Source: Kitasatospora kifunensis (lineage in GTDB: Bacteria > Actinomycetota > Actinomycetes > Streptomycetales > Streptomycetaceae). Taken from it: DNA of 64,000 bases. Of this stretch, positions 37,036 through 46,854 are shown piece after piece. The notes beneath the pieces are model-generated. The model was not told the DNA's origin and ran no database searches. It saw only the letters and a program-made list of their open reading frames with translations. The stretch spans positions 2,046,001-2,110,000 of the forward strand of contig NZ_JACHJV010000001.1 of assembly GCF_014203855.1 (NCBI RefSeq), written 5' to 3'. The translations under genes were made by a program, and so were the position numbers. Each line of letters opens with the position of its first letter. Within the stretch, counting starts at the first letter, position 1.

Positions 37036-37680
37036 TCAGCCGAGGGTCGGGTCCTCGCCGCGGTCCAGCGCCTTCCACAGGTCGGCGGGAGTGCGCGCGG
37101 CACCGGTGGCGGCCTTGGGCTTGGCGACCGGGGCGTCGTAGCGGGTGCCCATGCTCGGCCAGGCCTTCCCGCGCAGCACGGTGAGCAGGCCGGCCAGGGC
37201 CAGCAGCAGGCCGCCCAGCACCGCCACCCACGGCCAGAGGGTGTGACTGACCTGCTCGGCCGTGGTGCCGAGCAAGCCGAGCTTCTTGGCGGCCTCGGAG
37301 TCCACCGCGCCGCTGTCGAAGGCGCCCGTCCCCGCCGCGGCGGCCGCCCCCAGACCGGCCAGCGTCACCAGCGCGCCGACCGCGTACCGTCCGGCCCCGC
37401 GCACCGCGAAGATCGCCACCGCCGAGGCCAGCCCGACCAGCGCCAGCGCCCCGGGAAGCCCCGAGACGTCGCTGCCGGTCGCACTCACCGCCAGCCCCTT
37501 GACCTGCCCCTGGCTCCAGGTCCGCCCGACCGCCACCAGCACCAGCACCGCCCCGGCCAGGGTGAGCAGCAGCATCACCAGCAGACTGCGCCGATCAGCG
37601 GCACTGCGGGCAGGAGCGGCGGAGACGGCAGCAGGAACGGGAACGGCGGAGGCGGGAGCGGGCGACGGTGTGGCGGTCAT
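37036..37680 (-). CDS. Trp-region conserved membrane protein (TIGR02234 family)
   Basis: A 214-residue protein with four hydrophobic segments and a polar N-terminus rich in Ala/Pro. Family marks include LLLTLAGAVLVLVAVGRTWSQG after the first helix, LPGALALVGLASAVAIF, and GTTAEQVSHTLWPWVAVLGG, ending with WPSMGTRYDAP. This family is described as a conserved hypothetical of the trp operon in actinobacteria. It probably follows trpE in the ancestral operon; here a Uma2 gene lies between them. A role in tryptophan handling is suggested by context only. Confidence 0.85.
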   Translation of the reverse strand: MTATPSPAPASAVPVPAAVSAAPARSAADRRSLLVMLLLTLAGAVLVLVAVGRTWSQGQVKGLAVSATGSDVSGLPGALALVGLASAVAIFAVRGAGRYAVGALVTLAGLGAAAAAGTGAFDSGAVDSEAAKKLGLLGTTAEQVSHTLWPWVAVLGGLLLALAGLLTVLRGKAWPSMGTRYDAPVAKPKAATGAARTPADLWKALDRGEDPTLG

Positions 37681-37728
37681 CCATCCACTATCCCCCGGCT
37701 TCGCTCACGCCCCCGCACCGGGTCACCG

Positions 37729-38274
37729 TCAGTCGCGCGGGAAGCCCTTCGTGTCGATCACGATCTCGCGGCCTTCAAGGGGGAGCACCAGGTTCTCCCC
37801 GAACGGGACGACCTCGCTCACTGCGTAGACGCCCTCGGGCTGCGGTGAGCTGTGGATCGTGCAGAGCGCGGAGGAGGGGTCGATCACGACGTAGAGCGGG
37901 ATGGCGCACTCGGCGTAGAAGTTGAGCTTCTTGACGAAGTCGCCGTCCTGGCGGGCCCTGAGCTCAACTTCCAGGACAGCTTCGAGGTCGTGCCACTCGT
38001 AGCGGCCACGGCTGTTGTGCTCAGCGCCAGGGGCCACGATCGTGATATCGGGGGCATAGCCGTAGAGGCTGGACGGGAAGTCCACCATGACATCGAAGAA
38101 AACACGTCCCTGGCCAGCAAGCTGTGCCTTGATCTGCGGCGCCACCTCGAGGATGACATCCGACTGATTCTCCCCCTGAGGGGTCATGATGATCCGCCCA
38201 TCCGTGATCTCTACCCGGTAGCCACGCGGGAAGGCAACTCCCTCGTGCACATCCCAGGCGCTCTCGGTTGCCAT
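37729..38274 (-). CDS. Uma2-family protein inserted in the trp operon
   Basis: A 181-residue Uma2/DUF820 member with a PD-(D/E)XK-type core: GYRVEITDGRIIMTPQGENQSDVIL, YAPDITIVAPGAE, VLEVELRARQDGDFVKKLNFY and a late IPLYVVIDPSS. ATG 38274 is preferred over 38292. It lies between trpE (50 bases upstream) and the TIGR02234 gene on the same strand, so it must share the trp transcript unless it has its own promoter. Its codon use is slightly less GC-biased than trpE. It is only distantly similar to the first Uma2 protein at 11.8 kb. It looks like a later insertion into a conserved operon. Confidence 0.83.
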   Translation of the reverse strand: MATESAWDVHEGVAFPRGYRVEITDGRIIMTPQGENQSDVILEVAPQIKAQLAGQGRVFFDVMVDFPSSLYGYAPDITIVAPGAEHNSRGRYEWHDLEAVLEVELRARQDGDFVKKLNFYAECAIPLYVVIDPSSALCTIHSSPQPEGVYAVSEVVPFGENLVLPLEGREIVIDTKGFPRD

Positions 38275-38323
38275 CGCGGTCACCCTCGCCACCTCCCGAT
38301 GAGATACAACGATCCAGCGCTCC

Positions 38324-39847
38324 TCACGATACCGGCGCCCGCAGCGTGTTCGCCGTGGCGACGGCGCGCAGCACGGCGGCCGCCTTGTTGCGGCACTCGT
38401 TGTCCTCGCTGACCGGGTCGGAGTCGGCGACCACGCCGGCGCCCGCCTGGACGTAGGCGACGTGGTCGCGCAGGACGGCGGTGCGGATCGCGATGGCGGT
38501 GTCGGCGTCGCCGGCGAAGTCGAGGTAGCCGACGCAGCCGCCGTAGAGGCCGCGGCGGGTGGGTTCGAGCTCCTCGATGATCCGCATGGCGCGGGGCTTG
38601 GGGGCCCCGGAGAGGGTGCCGGCCGGGAAGCAGGCGGTGAGCACGTCGAAGGCGGTGCGGCCCTCGGAGACCTCGCCGGTGACGGTGGAGACGATGTGCA
38701 TCACGTGGCTGTAGCGCTCCACCGACATGAAGTCGACCACCTCGACGCTGCCCGGGGTGCAGACCCGGCCCAGGTCGTTGCGGCCCAGGTCGACCAGCAT
38801 CAGGTGCTCGGCCCGCTCCTTGGGGTCGGCGAGCAGCTCGGCGGCCAACTCGGCGTCCTCCTGCGGGGTGGCGCCGCGGTGCCGGGTGCCGGCGATCGGA
38901 TGCACCATCGCCTGACCCTGCGTCACCTTGACCAGTGCCTCGGGGCTGGAGCCGACCACGTCGAAGCTGCCCTCGGCGCCGCCGTCCGGGCCGGGGAAGC
39001 GGAACAGGTACATGTACGGGCTGGGGTTGGTGGTGCGCAGCACGCGGTAGACGTCGAGCGCGGAGGCCGGGCAGGGCGCCTCGAAGCGCTGGGAGGGGAC
39101 CACCTGGAAGGCCTCGCCGGCCCGGATCCGCTCCTTCACCAGCTCCACCGCCGCCTGGTAGGGCGCGCCGCCGAACGGTGACACGGCGTCAGCGTCAGCG
39201 GCGGTGGGGGTGAAGGTGGCCAGGCCGGGATCGACCGGCTTCAGCAGCTCGGCCTCCATCGCGTCCAGCCGGGCCACCGCGTCCGCGTGCGCCTCGTCGA
39301 CCCCGCTGGCCAGGTCGTTGTGGTTGACCGCGTTGGCGATCAGCAGCACGCTGCCGTCGACGTGGTCGAGCACGGCCAGGTCGGTGGCGAGCATCATGGT
39401 CAGCTCGGGCAGCTTCAGGTCGTCCGGGTTGAGGTCGGGCAGCTTCTCCAGGCGGCGCACGATGTCGTAGCCGAGGTAGCCGACCAGGCCGCCGGTGAGC
39501 GGCGGCAGGCCGTCGTCCACGGAGCGCGGGGTGTGCAGGGTGGCCAGCGCGGCACGCAGCACCTCCAGCGGGTCGCCGCCGCGCGGGATGCCGACCGGCG
39601 GGGTGCCCAACCAACGGGCCTCGCCGTCCGGGTCCACCGTCAGGGTTGCCGCGCTGCGCACACCGACGAAGGAGTAACGCGACCAACTGCGGCCCTGCTC
39701 GGCCGACTCCAGCAGGAAGGTGCCGGGCCGCTCGGCCGCCAGCGAGCGGTAGAGGCCGATCGGTGTGAGGCCGTCCGCCAGGAGCCGGCGGGTGACCGGG
39801 ATGACCCGGGTGTCGGCGGCGAGCTTGCGGAAGGCTTCGAGGTCCAT
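38324..39847 (-). CDS. trpE: anthranilate synthase component I
   Basis: Converts chorismate to anthranilate with glutamine or ammonia, the first committed step to tryptophan. The 507 residues carry the N-terminal feedback-binding region ([20 protein letters not shown], including the Trp-binding LLES element) and the catalytic [58 protein letters not shown] and [18 protein letters not shown] segments. ATG 39847 gives the standard start [10 protein letters not shown]. It lies 53 bases downstream of hisI on the same strand. The glutaminase partner (TrpG) is not in the window. No Trp-rich leader peptide was recognised in the short gap. Confidence 0.96.
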   Translation of the reverse strand: MDLEAFRKLAADTRVIPVTRRLLADGLTPIGLYRSLAAERPGTFLLESAEQGRSWSRYSFVGVRSAATLTVDPDGEARWLGTPPVGIPRGGDPLEVLRAALATLHTPRSVDDGLPPLTGGLVGYLGYDIVRRLEKLPDLNPDDLKLPELTMMLATDLAVLDHVDGSVLLIANAVNHNDLASGVDEAHADAVARLDAMEAELLKPVDPGLATFTPTAADADAVSPFGGAPYQAAVELVKERIRAGEAFQVVPSQRFEAPCPASALDVYRVLRTTNPSPYMYLFRFPGPDGGAEGSFDVVGSSPEALVKVTQGQAMVHPIAGTRHRGATPQEDAELAAELLADPKERAEHLMLVDLGRNDLGRVCTPGSVEVVDFMSVERYSHVMHIVSTVTGEVSEGRTAFDVLTACFPAGTLSGAPKPRAMRIIEELEPTRRGLYGGCVGYLDFAGDADTAIAIRTAVLRDHVAYVQAGAGVVADSDPVSEDNECRNKAAAVLRAVATANTLRAPVS

Positions 39848-39900
39848 GGGACAGGCACCGATCTCTGGGACGTGGGCGGGTGGCGGGCGAGCGCGGTGGC

Positions 39901-40284
39901 TCAGCGGGAGAGCAGGACGTCCTCGTCGAAGCAGGTCCTGGCCCCGGTGTGGCAGGCGGCGCCGACCTGGTCGACCTGGACCAGCAGGGTGTCCCCGTCG
40001 CAGTCCAGCGCCACGGACTTGACGTGCTGCAGGTGGCCCGAGGTGTCGCCCTTGACCCAGTACTCGTTGCGGCTGCGGCTCCAGTAGGTGCAGCGCCCGG
40101 TGGTCAGGGTGCGGTGCAGCGCCTCGTCGTCCATCCAGCCGAGCATCAGCACCTCGCCGGTGTCGTACTGCTGCGCGACGGCGGGCACCAGCCCGTCCGC
40201 GGTGCGCTTGAGGCGGGCGGCGATGGCCGGGTCGAGGTCGGTGCTGCCGGGGACGGCGGGGACGGACGGCGTTACGGAGGACAT
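39901..40284 (-). CDS. hisI: phosphoribosyl-AMP cyclohydrolase
   Basis: Third step of histidine biosynthesis: opens the purine ring of phosphoribosyl-AMP. At 127 residues it is the monofunctional HisI, without the HisE pyrophosphohydrolase. Motifs are [36 protein letters not shown] and the Zn/Mg ligands in [29 protein letters not shown] 40284 follows ACGGAGG. It is divergent from the gene at 40382 and followed by trpE in the same direction, joining the his and trp units. Confidence 0.96.
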   Translation of the reverse strand: MSSVTPSVPAVPGSTDLDPAIAARLKRTADGLVPAVAQQYDTGEVLMLGWMDDEALHRTLTTGRCTYWSRSRNEYWVKGDTSGHLQHVKSVALDCDGDTLLVQVDQVGAACHTGARTCFDEDVLLSR

Positions 40285-40381
40285 GCGGCCATTGTGGCAG
40301 GCCCGAGCCCGGCTCGGGGAACCCCGGCGACCTTCCCAGAAAGGCCACCAGGGCGGGCCGTGCTGCGGGAACCTGGTGCCC

Positions 40382-40924
40382 ATGACCCAGTCCGCACGCC
40401 GCACCGGCCCGTTGCTCGCGCTCGCCGTCGTGCTGCTGCTCACCGCCGGTGCGGTGACGGCGGCGTTGCTGTGGCCCGCGACCAAGCACCCGGCGGCCAA
40501 GGCGCCGCCCCCGAGCCCCTCGCCGTCCGCCTCACCGTCCCCCTCGCCCTCCCCCAGCCCGAGCAAGGCGCTGCCGTATCCGTGGTTCGCGGTGGGGAGC
40601 TGCCTGGACCACCCGCAGTTGAGCCCGGTGATCACCACCGCCCAGGCCCGCCCCTGCGACCAGCCGCACGATGCCGAGGCGATCGCCAACCCGACGCTGC
40701 CGGACGGACTGACCAAGGAGAGCCAGATCGCGCTGACCATGCTGAAGGTCTGCCGGCCCGCGGTGGACGACTGGAAGGCCAAGCAGGGCGGCGGGACGTG
40801 GTACAGCTTCCCACTGGGCCTGTCACTGAACTACTACGACCAGGGATTCCGCGAGGTGACCTGCCTGCTGACGGCCTCTCAGCGCGAGGGTGGCCCCAAG
40901 TTGACCGGCCCGCTGAAGAGTTGA
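40382..40924 (+). CDS. membrane-anchored septum-formation-like domain protein
   Basis: A 180-residue protein: one N-terminal membrane helix (about 10-30), a Pro/Ser repeat linker ([17 protein letters not shown]), and an extracytoplasmic domain that starts [17 protein letters not shown], then [14 protein letters not shown]. This Gly-x-Cys-Leu ... Cys-x-x-x-His pattern resembles the septum-formation (PF13845-like) domain of actinobacterial membrane proteins. A second Cys pair (VCRPAV and VTCLL) may form another disulfide. The domain's role is poorly known. The gene is divergent from hisI and convergent with hisF; a terminator overlaps its stop codon. Confidence 0.75.
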   Translation: MTQSARRTGPLLALAVVLLLTAGAVTAALLWPATKHPAAKAPPPSPSPSASPSPSPSPSPSKALPYPWFAVGSCLDHPQLSPVITTAQARPCDQPHDAEAIANPTLPDGLTKESQIALTMLKVCRPAVDDWKAKQGGGTWYSFPLGLSLNYYDQGFREVTCLLTASQREGGPKLTGPLKS

Positions 40925-40960
40925 GCGGTCGCGGGCCCGGCATCGGGCCCGCGACCGCTC
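40923..40960. terminator. bidirectional hairpin before hisF end
   Basis: GAGCGGTCGCGGGCCC (40923-40938) pairs with GGGCCCGCGACCGCTC (40945-40960) around a six-base loop; the stem begins in the stop codon of the upstream gene. It serves both convergent genes. Confidence 0.85.
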
Positions 40961-40967
40961 GAAGTGG

Positions 40968-41738
40968 CTAGCGCACCGGGTGCCCGGCCGCGCGCAGCGT
41001 GTCCTTCACATCGCCGATCAGCAGATCGCCGAAGTGGAAGACGGAGGCGGCCAGCACCGCGTCCGCCCCGGCCTCGACCGCGGGGACGAAGTCGGCGAGC
41101 TTGCCCGCACCGCCGGAGGCGATCACCGGGACGCTCACCCGCTCGCGCACCGCGCGGATCATCGCCAGGTCGTAGCCGTCCTTGGTGCCGTCCGCGTCCA
41201 TCGAGTTGAGCAGGATCTCACCGGCGCCCAACTCGGCGGCGCGCTCGGCCCATTCGACCGCGTCCAGGCCGGTGCCGCGGCGCCCACCGTGGGTGGTCAC
41301 CTCGTAGCCGGAAGCGGTTTCGGTGCCGTCCTGGACCCGGCGGGCGTCCACCGACAGGACCAGCACCTGACGGCCGAACCGCTCGGCGATCTCGCGGATC
41401 AGCTCCGGGCGGGCGATCGCGGCGGTGTTGACGCCGACCTTGTCGGCGCCGGCCCGCAACAGCTTGTCCACATCCTCGACGGCCCGGATGCCGCCGCCCA
41501 CGGTGAGCGGGATGAAGACCTGCTCGGCGGTGCGGCGCACCACGTCGTAGGTGGTCTCCCGGTCGCCGGACGAGGCGGTGATGTCCAGGAAGGTCAACTC
41601 GTCGGCGCCCTGGGCGTCGTAGGCACGGGCCAGCTCCACCGGGTCGCCCGCGTCGCGCAGGTTCTGGAAGTTGACGCCCTTGACCACCCGGCCCGCATCC
41701 ACGTCCAGGCAGGGGATCACTCGTACGGCCAGGGTCAC
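40968..41738 (-). CDS. hisF: imidazole glycerol phosphate synthase, cyclase subunit
   Basis: Partner of HisH: uses ammonia to form imidazole glycerol phosphate and AICAR. The 256-residue barrel has both catalytic Asp residues, in [19 protein letters not shown] and [19 protein letters not shown], plus [14 protein letters not shown] and [13 protein letters not shown] phosphate loops. Its start overlaps the stop of the RidA-like gene by four bases. Last gene of the hisD-to-hisF operon, ending at a strong terminator. Confidence 0.97.
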   Translation of the reverse strand: MTLAVRVIPCLDVDAGRVVKGVNFQNLRDAGDPVELARAYDAQGADELTFLDITASSGDRETTYDVVRRTAEQVFIPLTVGGGIRAVEDVDKLLRAGADKVGVNTAAIARPELIREIAERFGRQVLVLSVDARRVQDGTETASGYEVTTHGGRRGTGLDAVEWAERAAELGAGEILLNSMDADGTKDGYDLAMIRAVRERVSVPVIASGGAGKLADFVPAVEAGADAVLAASVFHFGDLLIGDVKDTLRAAGHPVR

Positions 41739-42163
41739 GGGGTACTACCTTCCAGAGTCTTGCCCAACCCGGCACGGTAGGCGTCGAGTTCGACCTCGAC
41801 CATCATCCGGGAGTCGATCAGCCCGGCCACCACCAGCATGGTGCTGGCCGGCCGGACCGCGTCGAAGAGCTGCTTGTGCGCCCGGCCCACCTCGTCGGCG
41901 TCGCGGACATGGGTGAGGTACATCCGGGTGCGGACCACGTCGTGGGCCGTCAGACCGTAGGCGGCCAGCGCGTTGAGCGCGGTGCCGAAGGCGGTGAGCG
42001 CCTGGCTGTAGGGGTCGTCGCGCTCGATCCGGCCGTTGACCAGGGCGGTGCAGCCGGACACGTGCACCTGGTCGCCGGCCGCCACCGCACGCGAGAAGCC
42101 GAACTGCTCCTCCCAGGGCGAGAACCCCGACACCCGGCCGCGAACGATCTGACGATCTGTCAC
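41735..42163 (-). CDS. RidA/YjgF-family protein in the his operon
   Basis: A 142-residue member of the RidA (enamine/imine deaminase) family. It shows the core [54 protein letters not shown] and the C-terminal [25 protein letters not shown]. The last contains Arg before Met-x-Val-Glu-x-Glu, as in active RidA. GTG 42163 overlaps the priA stop (GTGA), and its own stop overlaps hisF. Full translational coupling on both sides suggests it clears a reactive intermediate or byproduct during histidine or PLP-linked metabolism; that is inference. Confidence 0.88.
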   Translation of the reverse strand: MTDRQIVRGRVSGFSPWEEQFGFSRAVAAGDQVHVSGCTALVNGRIERDDPYSQALTAFGTALNALAAYGLTAHDVVRTRMYLTHVRDADEVGRAHKQLFDAVRPASTMLVVAGLIDSRMMVEVELDAYRAGLGKTLEGSTP

Positions 42164-42882
42164 GAGACAGCCTCCAAGGCCTCTTCGAGGGTGAACTTCT
42201 GCTCGTAGAGGGCCTTGCCCACAATCGAACCCTCGACACCCTCGGGCACCAGGGTGGCGATCGCACGCAGGTCGTCCAGCGAGGAGACCCCGCCGGAGGC
42301 GACCACCGGACGGTCGGTGCGGGCGCAGACGTCGTGCAGCAGCTGGAGGTTGGGGCCGGTCAGGGTGCCGTCCCGGTTGACGTCGGTGACCACGTAACGG
42401 GCGCAGCCCTCGGCGTCCAGGCGGGCCAGCACCTCGTAGAGGTCGCCGCCGTCCTTGGTCCAGCCGCGCCCGCGCAGCGTGGTGCCGACCACGTCCAGAC
42501 CCACCGCGATCTTGTCGCCGTGCTCGGCGATCACCTTGGCCACCCACTCGGGGGCCTCCAGCGCGGCGGTGCCGAGGTTGACCCGGGTGCAGCCGGTGGC
42601 CAGCGCCGCGGCCAGCGACTCGTCGTCGCGGATCCCGCCGGACAGCTCGACCTTGATGTCCAGGCGCCCGGTCACCTCGCGCAGCAGCTCGCGGTTGCTG
42701 CCGGTGCCGAAGGCGGCGTCGAGGTCCACCAGATGCAGCCACTCGGCGCCGGCCTGCTGCCAGGCCAGCGCGGCGGCCAGCGGCTCGCCGAAGGAGGTCT
42801 CGGTGCCGGAGGCGCCCTTGACCAGGCGTACGGCCTGGCCGTCGCGGACGTCGACGGCGGGGAGGAGTTCGAGGCGGCTCAT
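42160..42882 (-). CDS. priA: PriA, bifunctional ProFAR isomerase and phosphoribosylanthranilate isomerase
   Basis: A 240-residue barrel that in streptomycetes and mycobacteria does both the HisA step of histidine and the TrpF step of tryptophan synthesis. The start [23 protein letters not shown] holds the first catalytic Asp; [13 protein letters not shown] contains the second. The phosphate sites are [17 protein letters not shown] and [13 protein letters not shown]. Dual function is known for this family; the missing trpF in the surrounding trp operon supports it. ATG 42882. It lies between hisH and the RidA-like gene. Confidence 0.94.
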   Translation of the reverse strand: MSRLELLPAVDVRDGQAVRLVKGASGTETSFGEPLAAALAWQQAGAEWLHLVDLDAAFGTGSNRELLREVTGRLDIKVELSGGIRDDESLAAALATGCTRVNLGTAALEAPEWVAKVIAEHGDKIAVGLDVVGTTLRGRGWTKDGGDLYEVLARLDAEGCARYVVTDVNRDGTLTGPNLQLLHDVCARTDRPVVASGGVSSLDDLRAIATLVPEGVEGSIVGKALYEQKFTLEEALEAVS

Positions 42883-42913
42883 CGTGTGCAACTTTCCTGG
42901 CTTCAGAAGGGCT

Positions 42914-43549
42914 TCAGAGGGTGTTGACCCAGTTGGTGAGCAACTCGGCGCCGGCGTCGCCGGACTTCTCGGGGTGGAACTGGGTGGCCCAGAGCGGACC
43001 GTTCTCGACGGCCGCGACGAACGGCTGCCCGTGCGTGGTCCAGCTGACCAGCGGTGCGTTGATCTTCTCGTTGGTGATCTCAAGCTCCCAGCGCCGCACC
43101 CCGTAGGAGTGCACGAAGTAGAACCGGGTCTCCGGGTCCATCCCGGCGAAGAGCCGACTGCGCTCGGGCCAGGAGACGGTGTTCCAGCCCATGTGCGGGA
43201 TGATCGGCGCGTCCAGCGGCTCGACCGTGCCGGGCCACTCGTCGCAGCCCGCCGTCTCGACGCCGTGCTCGACCCCGCGCTCGAAGAGGATCTGCATGCC
43301 CACGCAGATGCCCAGCACCGGGCGTCCGCCGGCCAGTCGGCGTCCGATGATCTGCTCGCCGCGCACCGCCTTCAGGCCGCGCATGCAGGCCTCGAAGGCC
43401 CCCACGCCCGGCACCAGCAGACCGTCCGCGTCCAGCGCCTGCTGGAAGTCGGAGGTCACCGTGACGCTGGCGCCGGTACGCTCCACGGCCCGCTGCGCGG
43501 AACGCAGGTTGCCCGATCCGTAGTCGAAGACCACGACGTTCTTGCCCAT
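42914..43549 (-). CDS. hisH: imidazole glycerol phosphate synthase, glutaminase subunit
   Basis: Class I amidotransferase that releases ammonia from glutamine and channels it to HisF. The 211 residues carry the nucleophile Cys in [16 protein letters not shown] and the His-Glu pair in [10 protein letters not shown]. The N-terminal [23 protein letters not shown] is standard. Upstream, 27 bases away, ends the 49-residue membrane peptide gene; priA follows 31 bases downstream. Confidence 0.97.
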   Translation of the reverse strand: MGKNVVVFDYGSGNLRSAQRAVERTGASVTVTSDFQQALDADGLLVPGVGAFEACMRGLKAVRGEQIIGRRLAGGRPVLGICVGMQILFERGVEHGVETAGCDEWPGTVEPLDAPIIPHMGWNTVSWPERSRLFAGMDPETRFYFVHSYGVRRWELEITNEKINAPLVSWTTHGQPFVAAVENGPLWATQFHPEKSGDAGAELLTNWVNTL

Positions 43550-43576
43550 ATTGAGGAATCTCTCCGCGAGTCTGAA

Positions 43577-43726
43577 CTAGAGGCGCATGACGCCGGCGGC
43601 CAGGCAGAACGCCGAGCTGATGGCGAGCAGGAAGACGACGCCCTTGGGCAGCTTCTGCTTCCAGAACGAGTACACGCCGCCGCCCAGGAAGAGACCGACG
43701 ACGATCAGGATCGTGGCCTTGCTCAC
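43577..43726 (-). CDS. 49-residue membrane peptide in the his operon
   Basis: Starts at GTG 43726, overlapping the hisB stop as GTGA, so it is translationally coupled. The sequence is two short hydrophobic helices (ATILIVVGLFLGGGVYSFW, then VVFLLAISSAFCLAAGVMRL) joined by a basic KQKLPKG turn. It has no recognised domain. Similar small genes sit at this place in other streptomycete his operons as I recall, which argues that it is real. A role in the operon's function is unknown. Confidence 0.7.
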   Translation of the reverse strand: MSKATILIVVGLFLGGGVYSFWKQKLPKGVVFLLAISSAFCLAAGVMRL

Positions 43727-44316
43727 AGCGCGCCCTTCGTCGAGGGGAGGATGCCGGCCGCACGGTGGTCGTACTCGGCGGCGTAGCGCAGCGCCCTGGC
43801 CAGCGCCTTGAACTGGCACTCCACGATGTGGTGGGCGTTGCGACCGTACGGGACGTGCACGTGCAGGGCTATCTGGGCCTGGGCCACGAAGGACTCCAGG
43901 ATGTGCCTGGTCATCGTCACGTCGTAGGTGCCGATCATCGGCGCCATGTCCTTGGGCTCGGTGTGCACCAGGTAGGGGCGGCCCGAGAGGTCCACGGTCA
44001 CCTGGGCCAGCGACTCGTCCAGCGGGACGGTGCAGTTGCCGAAGCGGTAGATGCCCACCTTGTCGCCAAGTGCCTGCTTGAAGGCGGCGCCCAGCGCGAG
44101 GGCGGTGTCCTCGATGGTGTGGTGGGTGTCGATGTGCAGGTCGCCCTCGGTCTTCACGGTGAGGTCGAACAGGCCGTGGCGGCCGAGCTGGTCGAGCATG
44201 TGGTCGTAGAACCCGACGCCCGTGGAGATGTCGGTCAGGCCGGTGCCGTCGAGATTGATCTCGACCAGGACCGAGGTCTCCTTGGTGGTGCGCTCAACGC
44301 GCCCGATGCGGGACAT
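43723..44316 (-). CDS. hisB: imidazoleglycerol-phosphate dehydratase
   Basis: Sixth step of histidine synthesis, removing water from imidazole glycerol phosphate. At 197 residues it is the monofunctional dehydratase with no phosphatase domain. Metal ligands lie in GVGFYDHMLDQLGRHGLFDL, HIDTHHTIEDTALALG, RHILESF and GRNAHHIVECQFKALARALR. It sits six bases after hisC. The histidinol-phosphate phosphatase must therefore come from a separate gene outside this window. Confidence 0.97.
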   Translation of the reverse strand: MSRIGRVERTTKETSVLVEINLDGTGLTDISTGVGFYDHMLDQLGRHGLFDLTVKTEGDLHIDTHHTIEDTALALGAAFKQALGDKVGIYRFGNCTVPLDESLAQVTVDLSGRPYLVHTEPKDMAPMIGTYDVTMTRHILESFVAQAQIALHVHVPYGRNAHHIVECQFKALARALRYAAEYDHRAAGILPSTKGAL

Positions 44317-44322
44317 GTCCGG

Positions 44323-45420
44323 TTACAGCTCCTTGATCACGGTGGCCACGGCGGCCAGGAAGGCGTCGTTCTCGGCGGGAGTGCCGGCGGTGACGCGAAG
44401 CCGCCCTGGTACGCCGTTGTTGCGGACCAGCACGCCCTGGTCGAGCACCGCCTGCCAGACGGCCTGCGGGTCCTCGAAGGTCCCGAACTGGATGAAGTTC
44501 GAGTCCGAGTCGGTGACGCTCAGGCCCATCGCGCGCAGCGCCTCGACCACCCGGTCGCGCTCGGCCTTGAGCTTCTCGACGTAGCCGAGCAGGGTGTCGG
44601 TGTGCTCCAGGCAGGCCAGCGCGGTCGCCTGGGTGACGGCGGACAGGTGGTAGGGCAGCCGGACCAGCTGGACGGCGTCCACCACGGCCCGGTCGGCGGC
44701 CAGGTACCCCAGCCGCAGGCCCGCCGCGCCGAACGCCTTGGACATGGTGCGGGTGACCACCAGCAGCGGACGACCCTCCAGCAGCGGCAGCAGCGAGGCG
44801 CGGTGCGAGAACTCGACGTACGCCTCGTCCACGATCACCAGGGTCGGCTTGACCGCCTGCGCGGCCTCGTACAGCGCGAGCACCGTCTCGCGCTCGACGG
44901 CGGTGCCGGTCGGGTTGTTCGGGGAGCAGATGAAGAGCACGTCCGGGCGGTGCTCGGCGAGCGCCTCGACCGCGTTCTCCACGTCGATGGTGAAGTCGGC
45001 CCGGCGCGGGCCTGCGATCCACCGGGTGCCGGTACCGCGCGAGATCAGCTCGTGCATCTGGTAGGACGGCTCGAAGCCGAGCGCGCTGCGGCCCGGACCG
45101 CCGAAGGTCTGCAGCAGCTGCTGGATGACCTCGTTGGACCCGTTGGCGGCCCAGACCTGCTCCAGGCCGCGCTCGAAGCCGGTGGTGCGGGTCAGGTAGC
45201 GGGCCAGCTCGGTGCGCAGCTCGACGGCGTCGCGGTCCGGGTAGCGGTTGAGGTTGCGGGCCGCCTCGGCCACCCGCTCGGCGATCCGGGCCACCAGCGG
45301 CTCGGGCAGCTGGTAGGGGTTCTCGTTGGTGTTCAGCTGGACCGGGACGTGCAGTTGCGGGGCGCCGTAGGGCGACTGGCCGCGCAGCTCGTCACGGACG
45401 GGGAGGTCGTCGATACCCAC
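44323..45420 (-). CDS. hisC: histidinol-phosphate aminotransferase
   Basis: PLP transaminase making histidinol phosphate from imidazole acetol phosphate. The 365 residues have fold-type I marks: [57 protein letters not shown] and the PLP Lys in [17 protein letters not shown]. The GTG at 45420 follows the hisD TAA with no gap, so expression is tightly coupled. Confidence 0.96.
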   Translation of the reverse strand: MGIDDLPVRDELRGQSPYGAPQLHVPVQLNTNENPYQLPEPLVARIAERVAEAARNLNRYPDRDAVELRTELARYLTRTTGFERGLEQVWAANGSNEVIQQLLQTFGGPGRSALGFEPSYQMHELISRGTGTRWIAGPRRADFTIDVENAVEALAEHRPDVLFICSPNNPTGTAVERETVLALYEAAQAVKPTLVIVDEAYVEFSHRASLLPLLEGRPLLVVTRTMSKAFGAAGLRLGYLAADRAVVDAVQLVRLPYHLSAVTQATALACLEHTDTLLGYVEKLKAERDRVVEALRAMGLSVTDSDSNFIQFGTFEDPQAVWQAVLDQGVLVRNNGVPGRLRVTAGTPAENDAFLAAVATVIKEL

Positions 45421-46749
45421 TTAGACCTGTTCCTCCGTCACGGGAGATCCGGGAACCGTCCAGTCGAAGCGGGCTCGGATGGCGTCACCGTGACCGGGCA
45501 GGTCCTCGGCGTTGGCGAGGTTGACCACGTGCTCGGCGATCTCCGCGAGCGCCTCGCGGCTGTAGTCGATCACGTGGATGCCGCGCAGGAAGGACTGCAC
45601 GGACAGGCCCGAGGAGTGGCAGGCGCAGCCGCCGGTGGGCAGTACGTGGTTGGAGCCGGCCGCGTAGTCGCCCAGCGAGACCGGGGCGTAGCGGCCGACG
45701 AAGATCGCGCCCGCGTTGCGCACCCGGGCTGCCACCGCGGCCGCGTCCCGGGTCTGGATCTCCAGGTGCTCGGCGGCGTAGGCGTTGACCACGGCCAGAC
45801 CCTGCTCCAGGCCGTCCACCAGCACGATGCCGGACTGCCGGCCCGCCAGCGCCTGGCCGACCCGCTCGCGGTGCTTGGTCTTGGCCACCTGGCTCTCCAG
45901 CTCGACCTCGACCGCGTCCGCCAGCGTGAGGGAGTCGGTGACCAGCACGGAGGCGGCCATCGGGTCGTGCTCGGCCTGGCTGATCAGGTCGGCGGCCACC
46001 TCGGCGGGCACCGCGCTGTCGTCGGCCAGGATCGCGATCTCGGTCGGCCCGGCCTCGGCGTCGATGCCGATCCGGCCCTTGAGCAGCCGCTTGGCGGCGG
46101 CCACGTAGATGTTGCCCGGCCCGGTGACCAAATTCACGGGCGCGCACTCGGCGGTGCCGTACGCGAACATCGCGATCGCCTGGGCGCCGCCGACCGCGTA
46201 CACCTCGCTGACGCCCAGCAGCGCGCAGGCCGCCAGGATCGCGGGGTGGACGCGACCACCGAAGTCCTTCTGCGGCGGGGAGGTGACCGCGATCCCCGGG
46301 ACGCCGGCCTCCTGTGCGGGGACCACATTCATCACAACGGAGGACGGGTAGACGGCCAGGCCGCCCGGCACGTAGAGACCGACCCGGTCCACCGGCACCC
46401 AGCGCTCGCTGACCGTGCCGCCCGGCACCACCTGGGTGGTGTGGTCGGTGCGGCGCTGCTCGCGGTGGACCAGGCGGGCCCGGCGGATCGACTCCTCCAG
46501 GGCCGCGCGGACCTTCGGGTCCAGCGTCTCGAGCGCGGCGGTGATCTCCGCCTCGGGCACCCGGGTGCGCTCAAGGCGGACACCGTCGAAGCGTTCGGTG
46601 AGCTCGACCAACGCCGCCACCCCGCGATGGCGTACGTCCTCGCAGATCGGCCGCACCTTCTCCAGGGCGGCCTCCACGTCGAACTCGGCACGGGGCAGCA
46701 GGTCACGCGGGTCGCCGGTGGCGCCGCGCAGGTCGATTCGAGAGATCAC
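45421..46749 (-). CDS. hisD: histidinol dehydrogenase
   Basis: Zn-dependent, NAD-linked oxidation of histidinol to histidine in two steps. The 442 residues include [64 protein letters not shown] and the zinc/catalytic [23 protein letters not shown] 46749 is chosen: it gives the family's N-terminus VISRIDLRG; the open frame further upstream has no start signal. A TACACT hexamer eight bases upstream could be a -10 element, giving a nearly leaderless message. First gene of the his operon, divergent from the gene at 46855. Confidence 0.95.
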   Translation of the reverse strand: MISRIDLRGATGDPRDLLPRAEFDVEAALEKVRPICEDVRHRGVAALVELTERFDGVRLERTRVPEAEITAALETLDPKVRAALEESIRRARLVHREQRRTDHTTQVVPGGTVSERWVPVDRVGLYVPGGLAVYPSSVVMNVVPAQEAGVPGIAVTSPPQKDFGGRVHPAILAACALLGVSEVYAVGGAQAIAMFAYGTAECAPVNLVTGPGNIYVAAAKRLLKGRIGIDAEAGPTEIAILADDSAVPAEVAADLISQAEHDPMAASVLVTDSLTLADAVEVELESQVAKTKHRERVGQALAGRQSGIVLVDGLEQGLAVVNAYAAEHLEIQTRDAAAVAARVRNAGAIFVGRYAPVSLGDYAAGSNHVLPTGGCACHSSGLSVQSFLRGIHVIDYSREALAEIAEHVVNLANAEDLPGHGDAIRARFDWTVPGSPVTEEQV

Positions 46750-46854
46750 AGGCCCAAGTGTAAGGAGTGGCCGGAATGGGTGGCTTCGCATTTCAGTCCG
46801 TGATACGAACGCTGAGATGTCCAGGGGGACGATCAGGGCTAGGGGGAGCGGGTC

